The position numbers were made by a program, and so were the translations under genes. A DNA stretch of 64,000 bases from Hydrogenophaga sp. BPS33 (GTDB taxonomy: Bacteria > Pseudomonadota > Gammaproteobacteria > Burkholderiales > Burkholderiaceae_C). This document shows positions 18,054 through 27,607 of the stretch, one piece after another. Position 1 is the stretch's first letter. The number at the start of each line of letters is the position of its first letter. Where the stretch lies: NCBI RefSeq assembly GCF_009859475.1, contig NZ_CP044549.1:1860001-1924000 (forward strand), read 5' to 3'. Under the pieces are notes generated by a model. The model was not told the origin of the DNA. It saw only the letters and a list, made by a program, of their open reading frames with translations, and did no database searches.

Positions 18054-19217
18054 ATGAGCCCTCCAGAAAACGCCTCGACCGACCCCGAGGCCTGGCGCCA
18101 GAACCTGTTTCTGGCGCACGTGCCCCGCGAGTTTGTCGACCATCTGCAGGCGGTCGTGGAGCGGCGCGCGTACGCGCCGGGGGAGGCCATCGTGAACGAG
18201 GGCGACAAGGCCGATCGCGTGTTCCTGCTCACCGCCGGACGGGTCGGCATCTACAAGGGCACGGACGGCGCGCGGCTGGGCAGTGTGGAGGCCGGCGCGT
18301 CGTTTGGCGAGATGGGGGTCTTGTCCGGCGCGCCGCGCTCGGCCACGGTCACCGCGGAGACGGACGTGGTGACCTGGTCGATCGCGCAGCAAGGCTTGCA
18401 GGTGTTTCGAGAGCGCACGGGCGTGGACCTCTTTGCCTTGTCGATGCGTGCCCATGCCGACGCGTTGGGGGAGCGGCTCACCCGTGTGAGCGATGTGGCG
18501 GCGCAATGGCAGCGCGACCGCATGGAACAGTACCGCATCCGGGTGTCTTTCGGCACCTTGTTCACCCATGTGATCCTGATGGTGTTCGTCTACACCTCGG
18601 CACTCGGGGTGTTGCGCGGGTTCTCGAGTTCCGCCAGTTCGAGCACGCTCACGAGCGCAGCCTTGTTGGTGCTGATGGCCGTGGGCTCTGCATGGATCAT
18701 GAAGGCCAGCGGCTTCGCGCCCCAGACCTTCGGCTTCACCTTGGCGCGCTGGCGTTGGGTGCTGTTGGAGAGCCTCGGGTGGAGCGCGGTGTTCTGCGCC
18801 GTGCTCACGCTGGGCAAATGGGCGTTGTTGCAATGGAGCCCGGCCCACGCCGGCATGCCGATGTTCGAGCCATGGGTGTCGCCCGCGGGCGCCATGGCGA
18901 CCCTGCTCGCCTACGGCCTGTATGTGCTGCTCTCGCCGGTGCAGGAGTTCGTGGCCCGCGGGCTGATGCAGGGGTCGCTCGCTCGCATGCTCACCGGCCG
19001 CTGGGTGCCTCTGCAGGCGGTGGTGGTGTCCAACGCCGTTTTCTCGATCAGCCACCAGCACCTAGGCCTGGGCTATGCGCTGGCGGTGTTCGTCCCCGGT
19101 CTGTTCTGGGGCTGGCTCTACCACCGCCACGGCTCACTGCTGGGCGTGTCCGTGTCGCACGTGATCATCGGCCTGTGGGGCACAGGTGTGCTCGATCTGG
19201 CCCGCCTGGTCGGCTGA
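18054..19217 (+). CDS. Cyclic-nucleotide-binding domain fused to CPBP intramembrane protease-like domain
   Basis: A 387-residue fusion. Residues about 20-140 form a cyclic-nucleotide-binding domain with an intact phosphate-binding cassette, FGEMGVLSGAPRSATV, including the Glu, Arg and Ser used by CRP to hold cAMP. After a linker come about seven hydrophobic helices (from about 165) with CPBP/Abi landmarks: PVQEFVARG (about 294), FSISHQHL (about 329) and SHVIIGLWG (about 368). In active CPBP proteases the first motif is EExxxR; here the first Glu is Gln. The start is ATG 18054; GTG 18030 would add eight residues and neither has a strong ribosome site. The function is inferred as ligand-gated membrane protease or pseudoprotease. 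Confidence 0.85.
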   Translation: MSPPENASTDPEAWRQNLFLAHVPREFVDHLQAVVERRAYAPGEAIVNEGDKADRVFLLTAGRVGIYKGTDGARLGSVEAGASFGEMGVLSGAPRSATVTAETDVVTWSIAQQGLQVFRERTGVDLFALSMRAHADALGERLTRVSDVAAQWQRDRMEQYRIRVSFGTLFTHVILMVFVYTSALGVLRGFSSSASSSTLTSAALLVLMAVGSAWIMKASGFAPQTFGFTLARWRWVLLESLGWSAVFCAVLTLGKWALLQWSPAHAGMPMFEPWVSPAGAMATLLAYGLYVLLSPVQEFVARGLMQGSLARMLTGRWVPLQAVVVSNAVFSISHQHLGLGYALAVFVPGLFWGWLYHRHGSLLGVSVSHVIIGLWGTGVLDLARLVG

Positions 19218-19231
19218 GCCATCCGCCGGCA

Positions 19232-20347
19232 TCACGCGAACACGCCTGCCGTGTCCTGCATGCGGGCCGAGACTTCACCCAGGTGGTGCAGGGTGTCGCC
19301 GAAGGTTATTTCCAGTTGCGTGAGCTTCTTGAAGCAGTGGCTCACGATGTACTCGTCGGTCACGCCAATGCCGCCGTGCAACTGCACCGCCTGCTGCCCG
19401 ACGAAGCGCATGGAGGTGCCCAACTGCAGCTTGGCGCGCGCCATCGCCGCGCGGCGTTCGGTGGCCGGCGCGTTCAGCTTGAGGCTGGCGTAGTAGCTCA
19501 TCGACCGCGCCAGCTCCAGTTGCATCTTCATGTCGGCCACGCGGTGGCGCAGCGCCTGGAAGGTCGCGATGGCCACGCCGAACTGCTTGCGCGTGTTCAT
19601 GTACTCGACCGTGATCGCCAAGGTCTTGTCCATCACGCCGACGGCCTCGGCGCAGACGGCGGCAATGCCGATGTCCACGCCGTGTTCCAGGGCGCTCAGC
19701 CCGTCCTGGGTGATCAACAGCGCAGGCGCGTTGCGCAGCGTCAGGTCACCCGCGCGCGAGCCGTCCTGCATGGCATAGCCGCGCGTGCTTACGCCCGATG
19801 CCGTGCGTTCGACGAGGAACAAGGCCAACTGGCCATTGATGACGGCAGGCACGATGAAGGCATCGGCCTGGTCGGCAGCGGGTACGAGGTTCTTGGCGCC
19901 GGAGAGTGTCCAGCCCGCACCGGCTTGCGTGGCGGTGGTGGCGCACACGTCCAACTGGTAGCGGGCCTTGCGTTCCTGGTGCGCGAGCACCACCAGCGCC
20001 TCGCCCGAAGCCATGCGCGGCAGCCAGGCGGCCTTGAGCTCGGCGGGGGCGTAGCCGCCCAGCACACCGGTGGTGACGAGGGTCTGGGCGAGGGGCTCCA
20101 ACACCATGCCGCAGCCCAGCTCTTCCATCACGACCATGCCCTCGATGGGGCCCATGCCCAGGCCGCCGTCGTCCTCGCCGACGTACAGGCCGCTCAGCCC
20201 AAGTTCGGCCAGCTCACCGTAGGCAGAGCGGTCGAAGCCACCGGCGGACACGATGGCGTTGCGGCGCTCGAAGGTATAGGCCTTGTCGACCCATTTGCGC
20301 ACCGCATCGCGCAGTTGTTGTTGGTCGTCGCTGAAATCAAAGTCCAT
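19232..20347 (-). CDS. Acyl-CoA dehydrogenase family protein (short partner)
   Basis: A 371-residue flavoprotein of the acyl-CoA dehydrogenase family: N-terminal helical domain (MDFDFSDDQQQLRDAVRKWV), central beta domain, and C-terminal domain with QLHGGIGVTDEYIVSHCFKKL (about 322-342), where the FAD contact is made. It should oxidise an acyl-CoA at the alpha-beta position and pass electrons to ETF. It starts 10 bases after the partner gene with a GGAG site, so the two form an operon and probably a hetero-oligomer, as in pimeloyl-CoA dehydrogenase small/large pairs. The substrate is not decidable. Confidence 0.9.
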   Translation of the reverse strand: MDFDFSDDQQQLRDAVRKWVDKAYTFERRNAIVSAGGFDRSAYGELAELGLSGLYVGEDDGGLGMGPIEGMVVMEELGCGMVLEPLAQTLVTTGVLGGYAPAELKAAWLPRMASGEALVVLAHQERKARYQLDVCATTATQAGAGWTLSGAKNLVPAADQADAFIVPAVINGQLALFLVERTASGVSTRGYAMQDGSRAGDLTLRNAPALLITQDGLSALEHGVDIGIAAVCAEAVGVMDKTLAITVEYMNTRKQFGVAIATFQALRHRVADMKMQLELARSMSYYASLKLNAPATERRAAMARAKLQLGTSMRFVGQQAVQLHGGIGVTDEYIVSHCFKKLTQLEITFGDTLHHLGEVSARMQDTAGVFA

Positions 20348-20357
20348 GAATGTCTCC

Positions 20358-21539
20358 TCAGCCCAGCACCGTCTGCGCGACGATGTTGCGTTGCACTTCG
20401 TTGCTGCCACCGTAGATGGTGGTCTTGCGCATGTTGAAGTAGGTGGATGCCAGCGGTGCGTTGGCCACAGTGCCGCCGGGGAAGTCGCCCTGCCAGCCGG
20501 CCTCCATCGCCTCGGAGATGAAGGGCAGGCTGTACGGGCCCGCCGCCAGCATCATGAGTTCGGCATAGCGTTGCTGGATCTCGCTGCCCTTGATCTTGAG
20601 CAGGCCGGCAATGTCGAGCGAGTTCTTGCCCGACTTCTCGGCCGAGAGCACGCGCAGCACCAGCATTTCCAGCGCCACCACGTCCACCTCGAGCAAGGCG
20701 ATCTGGTCGCGAAAGCGCAGGTCGTCCCACACGCCCTCGGCCTTGGCGATGCGCTTCAGGCGCTCCAGTTCGCGCTTGGCGCGGTTCACGTCGGCGATGT
20801 TGGTGCGTTCGTGGCTGAGCAGGTGCTTGGCATACGTCCAGCCCTTGTTCTCTTCGCCGATCAGGTTCTCGACCGGCACCTCGACGTTGTCGAACCAGAC
20901 TTCGTTGACCTCGCTCTCGCCATCCAGCAGCTTGATCGGCCGCACCGTGACGCCGGGCGATTTCATGTCGATCAGCAGAAAGGAGATACCGGTCTGCGGT
21001 TTGCCTTCGTTGCTGGTGCGCACGAGACAGAAGATCCACTCGCCGTATTGGCCCAGGGTGGTCCAGGTTTTCTGCCCATTGACGATGTACTTGTCCCCCT
21101 GGCGCTCGGCGCGCGTCTTGACGGAGGCCAGGTCCGAGCCCGAGCCGGGTTCGCTGTAGCCCTGGCTCCACCAGACTTCGCCGCTGGCGATGCCGGGCAG
21201 GAACCGCTGCTGCTGCTCCGGGTTGCCGAAGGCCATGATCACGGGCGCCACCATCACCGGGCCGAAAGGCACCACGCGCGGCGCGCCGGCCAGGGCACAT
21301 TCTTCTTCGAACAGGTGCTTCTGCACCGCAGTCCACCCCGGGCCACCGAATTCCTTGGGCCAGCCCCAGCCGAGCCAGCCCTTCTTGCCCAGGATTTTTG
21401 CCCAGCGCTGCATGTCGTCGCGCGTCAGGCGCAGCGCGTTGTGCACCTTGTGGGCGATCTCGGCGGGCAGGTTGGCCCTGACCCAGGCGCGAATCTCCTC
21501 GCGAAACGCCTGTTCTTCAGGCGTGAATGCCAAATCCAT
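20358..21539 (-). CDS. Acyl-CoA dehydrogenase family protein (long partner)
   Basis: A 393-residue acyl-CoA dehydrogenase beginning MDLAFTPEEQAFREEIRAWV. It has the conserved WSQGYSEPGSGSDLASVKTRA substrate/flavin loop (about 122-142) and GQKTWTTLGQYGEWIFCLVR. The C-terminus (TTIYGGSNEVQRNIVAQTVLG) carries the usual family ending. It is the first gene of a two-gene minus-strand operon with 19232-20347. The start at 21539 is followed by a standard N-terminus and preceded by an AGGAG-type site; the frame is open further 5' without family similarity. Confidence 0.92.
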   Translation of the reverse strand: MDLAFTPEEQAFREEIRAWVRANLPAEIAHKVHNALRLTRDDMQRWAKILGKKGWLGWGWPKEFGGPGWTAVQKHLFEEECALAGAPRVVPFGPVMVAPVIMAFGNPEQQQRFLPGIASGEVWWSQGYSEPGSGSDLASVKTRAERQGDKYIVNGQKTWTTLGQYGEWIFCLVRTSNEGKPQTGISFLLIDMKSPGVTVRPIKLLDGESEVNEVWFDNVEVPVENLIGEENKGWTYAKHLLSHERTNIADVNRAKRELERLKRIAKAEGVWDDLRFRDQIALLEVDVVALEMLVLRVLSAEKSGKNSLDIAGLLKIKGSEIQQRYAELMMLAAGPYSLPFISEAMEAGWQGDFPGGTVANAPLASTYFNMRKTTIYGGSNEVQRNIVAQTVLG

Positions 21540-21624
21540 GGAAGGTCTCCTGGTGGCCGCCACAGCTGCGTGTGCCGGCAATGTGAACAACGCAATGCCG
21601 GCCAGTTTCGCACGACCGTTCGTT

Positions 21625-22347
21625 TTACGGCTGTCCGGGCTGTGACAAACCCAGCTGCTCGTGCAGATTCTCGATCTGCTCCTGCAACGTGGACACGGTG
21701 TTTTCCAGGGCGGCGATGCGGCGCGTGAGGGCGATCAGTTCGTCCTCGGTGGCGGCGCTGCTGGTGGCATTCGTGGCGCTGGCCAGGTCGCTGGTATCGA
21801 CCGGACCGCACAGCAGATGGGCCCAGCGTTGTTCGCGCGCACCGGGTGCGCGTGGCAGCTTCACGACCAACGGGCCGCCCTTGTCGACACTGCGTTCCTG
21901 CAGCTCTTCCAGAAAGCCGTCGACCGAGGCGATGTCGAGAAATTTGTGCCAGCGCTCGGTGTTCAGGCGCAATTCACCGGCGGTTTGCGGGCCCCGCAGC
22001 ATCAGCATGCCCAGCAGTGCCGCGGCCTGGTCGGGCACGCCGACCGCGCGCACGAAGTTGTGTTCGTAGCGTGTGACGCGGCTGCCGCTGCCTTCGAGCA
22101 CCATGTGCAGGCTGCGCAACTCGTCCAGCGCCTCCAGCACGGCCGCATCGGGCAGGTTCATCACCGGGTCGCGGGTGGACTTCTGGTTGCAGCCCGTCAC
22201 CAGCGCGTTGAGCGTGAGCGGGTAACTGTCGGGCACGGTGCGCGCCTTCTCCATCAGCGTGCCGAGCACGCGCGCCTCGGTGGGCGAGAGCGGGCGTTGT
22301 TGAAAGTCGTGGCCGCGCGGGCGGCCGGTTTGCAGGTCTGAGGTCAT
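21625..22347 (-). CDS. yceH: YceH family protein (DUF480)
   Basis: A 240-residue member of the YceH/UPF0502 family. It begins with the family pattern [40 protein letters not shown] (split here by a space) and has two winged-helix units: the second has [24 protein letters not shown]. The C-terminal tail ([21 protein letters not shown], about 210-232) looks like a coiled coil. The molecular function is unknown; a winged-helix DNA-binding or chaperone-like role is suggested by fold only. It is divergent from purN with 14 bases between starts, so the two promoters must overlap the opposite genes. Confidence 0.92.
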   Translation of the reverse strand: MTSDLQTGRPRGHDFQQRPLSPTEARVLGTLMEKARTVPDSYPLTLNALVTGCNQKSTRDPVMNLPDAAVLEALDELRSLHMVLEGSGSRVTRYEHNFVRAVGVPDQAAALLGMLMLRGPQTAGELRLNTERWHKFLDIASVDGFLEELQERSVDKGGPLVVKLPRAPGAREQRWAHLLCGPVDTSDLASATNATSSAATEDELIALTRRIAALENTVSTLQEQIENLHEQLGLSQPGQP

Positions 22348-22361
22348 TACACTTCCCGGCC

Positions 22362-22952
22362 ATGTCTGGCGTGAATAAAAACATCGTGATTCTGATCTCT
22401 GGCAGCGGCTCCAACATGGCCGCCATCGTGGAGACCTCGCGAAAGCAACGCTGGCAAGACCGCTACGGCGCACGCGTGGCGGCGGTGATCAGCAACAAGG
22501 CTGCGGCGAAGGGTTTGGTCTGGGCGCAGGACCAAGGCATCGAGACCTCCGCGCTCGACCACACCGCCTACGACAGCCGAGAGGCCTTCGACGCCGCGCT
22601 GATGGCGCGGATCGACCGTTACAACCCGGCACTGGTGGTGTTGGCTGGCTTCATGCGCATCCTTACCCCGGGCTTTGTGCAGCACTACGAAGGCCGGCTG
22701 GTCAACATCCATCCCAGTCTGCTGCCGGCGTTTGCGGGGTTGAAGACGCACCAGCGCGCGATCGAGATGGGCTGCCGCTTTGCGGGCGCCACGGTGCACC
22801 GCGTGACCAGCGAGCTGGACCATGGCGAGATTCTCGACCAGGCGGTGGTACCGGTGCTGTCCGGCGATACACCGGAGATCTTGGCGGCGCGGGTGCTTGC
22901 ACAGGAGCACCTCATCTACCCACGCGCCATCGAGCGGCTGTTGTCGGTGTGA
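22362..22952 (+). CDS. purN: Phosphoribosylglycinamide formyltransferase
   Basis: A 196-residue GAR transformylase that transfers a formyl group from 10-formyl-tetrahydrofolate to GAR in purine synthesis. It shows the N-terminal substrate loop [10 protein letters not shown] (about 9-18), the catalytic Asn-His pair in [18 protein letters not shown], and the aspartate in [16 protein letters not shown]. Full length. No other pur genes are next to it, which is common for purN. Confidence 0.97.
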   Translation: MSGVNKNIVILISGSGSNMAAIVETSRKQRWQDRYGARVAAVISNKAAAKGLVWAQDQGIETSALDHTAYDSREAFDAALMARIDRYNPALVVLAGFMRILTPGFVQHYEGRLVNIHPSLLPAFAGLKTHQRAIEMGCRFAGATVHRVTSELDHGEILDQAVVPVLSGDTPEILAARVLAQEHLIYPRAIERLLSV

Positions 22953-22991
22953 CGTGCCGTTCTCCCTTTCCTGCGGGAGAAGGGCTCGCGC

Positions 22992-24611
22992 TCACATCCC
23001 TTTGGCGAACACCAATCCCGCGTGCTCGCGCATCGCGTGGAACTTGATCTTCGGCCAGTTCGCTTCCACCGCGCGCAACGTCGCCGCATGGTCCACCAGC
23101 AAGGTGGGGGCGTCCACGGCATCCAGCGCCACGCGGTGGCTGTTGGCGTCGATGAAGCGCTTGAGTTCGACATCGCCACCATCTTCGGGCGCGCACGTCA
23201 CCCAGCGCGCCACCTGGTAAGGGCTGTTCATGATGCGCGCCTTCACACCGTACTCGTGCTCCAGCCGGTGTGCCACCACTTCGAACTGCAACTGACCCAC
23301 CGCGCCGAGCAGCAGCACCGAGCCCGCCACCGGACGGAACACCTGGATCGCGCCTTCCTCCCCCAACTGCGTCAGACCCGCGCGCAATTGTTTGCTGCGC
23401 AGCGGGTCGGCCACTTCCACGCTGCGGATGATTTCCGGTGCGAAGAACGGCAGGCCGGTGAACTGCAGGTTTTCGCCTTCGGTGAGCGTGTCGCCCAGCT
23501 GCAGCACGCCGTGGTTGGGAATGCCGATGATGTCGCCCGCAAAGGCCTCATCGAGCAGTTCGCGGCGTTGTGAGAGAAAACTCACCACGGTGTTGGGCCG
23601 CAGGTCCTTGCCCGATCGCACCACCTTGAGTTTCATGCCGCGCACGAAGTGCCCGCTGGCCAGGCGCACGAAGGCGATGCGGTCGCGGTGCGCCGGGTCC
23701 ATATTGGCCTGGATCTTGAACACCACGCCGCTGAACTTCGGCTCTTCGGGTTTGACGGTGCGTTGCATCGCGGGCCGTTCGCCCGGCGGCGGCGCCAGGT
23801 CCACCAGCGCATCGAGCACCTCGCGCACACCAAAGTTGTTCACCGCCGAGCCGAACAGCATGGGCGTCTGCTTGCCTTCGAGGAACTGCGCTTCGTCGAA
23901 GGCGGGTGAGGCGCCCGCCACGAGCTCCAGTTCATCGCGTGCCTGTTCGAACTCTGCGCCGAAGCGGTTGACGCTCTCGGCGTTGTCCAGTCCGGCGAGC
24001 ACCTCTTCCTCGCCACCGCGGCGGTCCTCACCCGCGGCGAACACGCGCATCTGGTCGGTGCGGCGGTCGAACACACCGCGAAAGGTTTTGCCCATGCCCA
24101 CCGGCCAGGTAAAGGGCACCACGGTCATGCCGAGTTCGCGTTCGATCTCGTCCATCAGGTCGAGTGGGGCCTGCACCTCCCGGTCCATCTTGTTCACAAA
24201 GGTCAGGATGGGCGTGTTGCGCGCGCGACAGACCTGAAGCAGGCGCCGGGTCTGAGGTTCCACGCCATTGCCGGCGTCGATCACCATCAGCGCGGCGTCC
24301 ACGGCGGTGAGCACGCGGTAGGTATCTTCGGAGAAGTCCTGGTGACCCGGGGTGTCCAGCAAGTTGATCACGCAGTCGCGGTACTCCATCTGCATGACCG
24401 ACGATGCGACCGAGATGCCGCGCTGCTTTTCGATTTCCATCCAGTCGCTGGTGGCGTGGCGCGCGGCCTTGCGCGCCTTCACGCTGCCCGCGATGTTGAT
24501 CGCGCCGGAGAACAGCAGCAGCTTTTCGGTGAGGGTGGTTTTGCCCGCGTCGGGGTGGGAGATGATGGCAAAGGTGCGGCGGCGGCGCACCTGTTGGGAA
24601 AGATCGGACAT
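22992..24611 (-). CDS. prfC: Peptide chain release factor 3
   Basis: A 539-residue translational GTPase that helps recycle RF1/RF2 after termination. G motifs: SHPDAGKTTLTEKLL (G1), LDTPGHQDFSEDTYR (G3) and NKMDREVQ (G4). The RF3-specific DWMEIEKQRGISVASSVMQ switch region and the C-terminal ARWVTCAPEDGGDVELKRF are also present. The length is standard. It converges with purN; the start is ATG 24611, divergent from the RNA methyltransferase with 51 bases between. Confidence 0.98.
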   Translation of the reverse strand: MSDLSQQVRRRRTFAIISHPDAGKTTLTEKLLLFSGAINIAGSVKARKAARHATSDWMEIEKQRGISVASSVMQMEYRDCVINLLDTPGHQDFSEDTYRVLTAVDAALMVIDAGNGVEPQTRRLLQVCRARNTPILTFVNKMDREVQAPLDLMDEIERELGMTVVPFTWPVGMGKTFRGVFDRRTDQMRVFAAGEDRRGGEEEVLAGLDNAESVNRFGAEFEQARDELELVAGASPAFDEAQFLEGKQTPMLFGSAVNNFGVREVLDALVDLAPPPGERPAMQRTVKPEEPKFSGVVFKIQANMDPAHRDRIAFVRLASGHFVRGMKLKVVRSGKDLRPNTVVSFLSQRRELLDEAFAGDIIGIPNHGVLQLGDTLTEGENLQFTGLPFFAPEIIRSVEVADPLRSKQLRAGLTQLGEEGAIQVFRPVAGSVLLLGAVGQLQFEVVAHRLEHEYGVKARIMNSPYQVARWVTCAPEDGGDVELKRFIDANSHRVALDAVDAPTLLVDHAATLRAVEANWPKIKFHAMREHAGLVFAKGM

Positions 24612-24662
24612 AGCCCACGATTATCGTGTCCCGGGCCTGCCCCCCGGACGACAATACGCGCC

Positions 24663-25931
24663 ATGCACCCCAAAGCCCTTCTGGACGAAAGCGCCAGCCT
24701 CATCGAACAAGTCTTCAAGTTTGAACACCCGGCCGATGCCGTGGTCGCGCGCCACTTCCGCGAAAACCGCTCGCTCGGGCCCCGCGAGCGAGCAACCCTG
24801 TCCGACACGGTCTACGCCATTCTGCGCGAGCGCCTGAAACTGGAATGGCTGGCCCGTTCGGGCAGTGGTTCCAAATGGCGCCGGCTGGCGATCCTGGCTT
24901 TTCCGGGCGATCGCGACTTCATCAAGAGCGCGTTGACCGAACCTGAAAAAACCTGGCTCGACCACTGCGATGCGGTGACGGACAAGGACTTGATGGCGCA
25001 ACACCGCCACAACCTGCCCGACTGGCTCGCCACGGCCCTGCGTGAGCAGGTGGGCGAGGAGTTCGACGCCTTGGTCGCGAGCCTGAGCCAGCCCGCGCCA
25101 CTGGACCTGCGGGTGAACGTGCTCAAAGGCAAGCGCGAGGCCGTGTTGAGTGCTTTGCAAAAAGCCGGGCTGGCGGGGGCCGCCACACCCTATTCGCCGC
25201 TGGGCATCCGTTTGCAAGGTAAGCCCTCGCTTACTAAAGTGCCGGCATTTGTGCAGGGCGAGGTGGAAGTGCAGGACGAAGGGTCGCAGCTGCTGGCCCT
25301 GCTGCTGGACGCCAAACGCGGCGAAATGGTGGTCGATTTCTGTGCCGGTGCGGGTGGCAAGACGCTGGCCATCGGCGCGGCCATGCGCAACAGTGGCCGG
25401 CTCTATGCCTTTGACACTTCGGGTCATCGGCTCGACGCGCTGAAACCGCGGCTGGCACGCAGTGGCCTGTCCAATGTGCATCCGGTGGCCATCGCCCACG
25501 AGCGCGACGACCGCATCAAGCGCCTGGCGGGCAAGATCGATCGCGTGTTGGTCGATGCCCCTTGCTCCGGTCTGGGGACCTTGAGGCGGAGTCCGGATCT
25601 GAAGTGGCGCCAGACGCCCCAGACGGTGGCGGCGCAGGCCGACTTGCAGCAATCCATTCTGAACAGCGCCGCCCGATTGCTGAAACCCGGCGGCCGTCTG
25701 GTGTACGCCACCTGCAGCCTCCTGAAGGACGAGAACGAAAGGGTGGCGCAGGCGTTTGGCGCGTCACATGCCGATTTCGAACCCCTCGCGGCCTTGTCCC
25801 TGTTGGAAGGCCTGCACGTGTCTGCGGCGGCCAGTCTGTGTTCGGTTGATGCAGGTCAATACCTGCGTTTGTGGCCTCATCGGCACGCAACAGATGGCTT
25901 TTTTGCTGCCGTTTGGCGGAAAAAGCCTTGA
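24663..25931 (+). CDS. RsmB/NOP-family RNA (cytosine-5) methyltransferase
   Basis: A 422-residue RNA m5C methyltransferase. SAM-binding motif I is VDFCAGAGGKTLAIGA (about 223-238). The two catalytic cysteines are in DAPCSGLGTLRRSPDLKW (motif IV) and ATCSLLKDENE (motif VI). The target is probably 16S rRNA C967 or another rRNA/tRNA cytosine. The N-terminus lacks a clear NusB-like domain like that of E. coli RsmB, so the rsmB name is not assigned. The start ATG 24663 is preceded by a short promoter gap shared with prfC. The next gene is 171 bp downstream. Confidence 0.9.
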   Translation: MHPKALLDESASLIEQVFKFEHPADAVVARHFRENRSLGPRERATLSDTVYAILRERLKLEWLARSGSGSKWRRLAILAFPGDRDFIKSALTEPEKTWLDHCDAVTDKDLMAQHRHNLPDWLATALREQVGEEFDALVASLSQPAPLDLRVNVLKGKREAVLSALQKAGLAGAATPYSPLGIRLQGKPSLTKVPAFVQGEVEVQDEGSQLLALLLDAKRGEMVVDFCAGAGGKTLAIGAAMRNSGRLYAFDTSGHRLDALKPRLARSGLSNVHPVAIAHERDDRIKRLAGKIDRVLVDAPCSGLGTLRRSPDLKWRQTPQTVAAQADLQQSILNSAARLLKPGGRLVYATCSLLKDENERVAQAFGASHADFEPLAALSLLEGLHVSAAASLCSVDAGQYLRLWPHRHATDGFFAAVWRKKP

Positions 25932-26102
25932 AATGAGGGCAAGTCACCCGATTTGAACGCCTAAGTGTGTGCTTGCGGGTCCGATCGGGTTTGTGATTTG
26001 GACCCCTCGCCTTAAAATCTCGGCTTCGCTGCCGGCCCACACCGCCCAGGGTACGGCGCTGCTTCACATCCCGATGACCCAGGGCGGTCTTTTAGGAACT
26101 GC

Positions 26103-27329
26103 ATGTTTTCTTCCGATTCCGGTGTTTGGTCCCAGCTGTGGGATGGCCTGATCCAGTTTCTGGCGCAAGGCCTGACCGGTGCTGCCTGGTGGCAGGTCCT
26201 GCTGGTGGCCGTGGTGCTCACGCACATCACGATCGCCAGCGTCACCATCTATCTGCACCGCCATTCCGCACACCGCTCTCTGGACCTGCATCCCATTGCG
26301 TCGCATTTCTTCCGCTTCTGGCTGTGGATGACGACCGGCATGGTCACCAAGGAGTGGACGGCCATCCACCGCAAGCACCACGCCAAGTGCGAGCACGAAG
26401 GCGACCCGCACAGCCCGCACATCTTCGGTATCAAGAAGGTGTTCTATGAAGGTGCCGAGCTCTACCGCGCCGAGGCGAAAAACGCCGAAACCATGGAGCG
26501 GTATGGCCACAACACGCCCAACGACTGGATGGAGAAGCACGTTTACACCGGCCGCTCGCGTCTGGGCGTCAGCCTCATGCTCATTCTGAACATCGCCCTG
26601 TTCGGCGTGCTGGGCCTGACGGTCTGGGCGATCCAGATGATCTGGATTCCGCTCACGGCCGCCGGCATCATCAATGGCATCGGCCACTGGTGGGGTTACC
26701 GCAACTTCGAGGCCGCGGACGGCAGCACCAACGTGTCCCCTTGGGGCATCATCATCGGTGGCGAAGAACTGCACAACAACCACCACACCTATCCGACGTC
26801 GGCCAAGCTGTCGGTCAAGCCTTATGAGTTCGATATTGGCTGGATGTACATCTCCATCCTGCAGTCGGTCGGCCTGGCATCCGTGAAGAAGGTGCCGCCC
26901 AAGATGGCCTATGGCGCCGTGCGCCCGGTTGCCGACGAAAAGACGCTCGAGGCGATCATCGCCAACCGCTACGAGGTGATGGCCGGCTACGCCCGCGAAA
27001 TGCGCGCGGCCTGCAAGCACGAACTCGAGGCCTTGAAGCAACGCCGTGGCGATGCCACGGTGCTGCAAGCCGCCCGCCGCTGGCTGCACCGCGACGACGA
27101 GAAGGTGCCTGCCAACGTCAAACCGCAGCTGGCCCAGGTGCGCGCCGAGCACCCGGTGCTCGACAAGATGGTGACCATGCGCGAGGAACTGCGCGCCTTG
27201 TGGTCCAGCACCAACTCTACCCGTGAGCAACTGGCCGCTGACCTGCAGGCCTGGTGCCGCCGCGCCGAAGAAAGTGGCATTGCCGCGCTGCGCGATTTCT
27301 CGATCCGTCTGCGTTCCGCCCACGCCTGA
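26103..27329 (+). CDS. Membrane fatty acid (acyl-CoA) desaturase
   Basis: A 408-residue integral-membrane di-iron desaturase. The histidine boxes are HRHSAH (about 57-62), HRKHHAKCEHEGDPHSPH (about 87-104) and NNHHTYPTSAK (about 226-236). Membrane helices surround them. It would insert a double bond (delta-9 type) into acyl chains to adjust membrane fluidity. The last 130 residues form a long hydrophilic helical tail (KHELEALKQRR..., REELRALWSSTNSTREQLA), longer than in minimal desaturases, of unknown role. Candidate promoter: TTAAAATC around 26010. A strong terminator follows at 27371. Confidence 0.92.
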   Translation: MFSSDSGVWSQLWDGLIQFLAQGLTGAAWWQVLLVAVVLTHITIASVTIYLHRHSAHRSLDLHPIASHFFRFWLWMTTGMVTKEWTAIHRKHHAKCEHEGDPHSPHIFGIKKVFYEGAELYRAEAKNAETMERYGHNTPNDWMEKHVYTGRSRLGVSLMLILNIALFGVLGLTVWAIQMIWIPLTAAGIINGIGHWWGYRNFEAADGSTNVSPWGIIIGGEELHNNHHTYPTSAKLSVKPYEFDIGWMYISILQSVGLASVKKVPPKMAYGAVRPVADEKTLEAIIANRYEVMAGYAREMRAACKHELEALKQRRGDATVLQAARRWLHRDDEKVPANVKPQLAQVRAEHPVLDKMVTMREELRALWSSTNSTREQLAADLQAWCRRAEESGIAALRDFSIRLRSAHA

Positions 27330-27370
27330 TCGAAGAAGCCGGTTTCCGGGCGCTGCTCGCGGCGTCCGGG

Positions 27371-27410
27371 CAACAAAAAACCCGCTGTTTTCACAGCGGG
27401 TTTTTTGTTG
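27371..27410. terminator. Bidirectional intrinsic terminator
   Basis: A near-perfect hairpin, AACCCGCTGT-TTTC-ACAGCGGGTT, flanked by an A-run on the left and a T-run on the right. It can end transcription from the desaturase gene on the plus strand and from rpmB-rpmG on the minus strand, since the genes converge here. Confidence 0.95.
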
Positions 27411-27424
27411 GGGAATCGGCTCGA

Positions 27425-27595
27425 TTACTTGAGCTTGATTTCCTTGTAGTCCACGTGCTTGCGAGCCTTCGGATCAAATTTCTTGATCAGCATCTTCTCG
27501 GGCGTGGTCTTCTTGTTCTTGGTGGTGGTGTAGAAGTGGCCGGTTCCAGCGGTGGATTCCAGCTTGATCTTCTCGCGTGCGCCTTTGGTTGCCAT
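27425..27595 (-). CDS. rpmG: 50S ribosomal protein L33
   Basis: A 56-residue basic ribosomal protein, [20 protein letters not shown] to VDYKEIKLK, the cysteine-free form of L33 (no CxxC zinc ribbon pairs). This is the common zinc-independent type in proteobacteria. The start ATG 27595 has an AAGGAG site just upstream. It lies 12 bases after rpmB on the same strand, in the standard rpmB-rpmG operon, and ends next to the terminator at 27371-27410. Confidence 0.97.
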   Translation of the reverse strand: MATKGAREKIKLESTAGTGHFYTTTKNKKTTPEKMLIKKFDPKARKHVDYKEIKLK

Positions 27596-27607
27596 GTTCG
27601 GTTCTCC

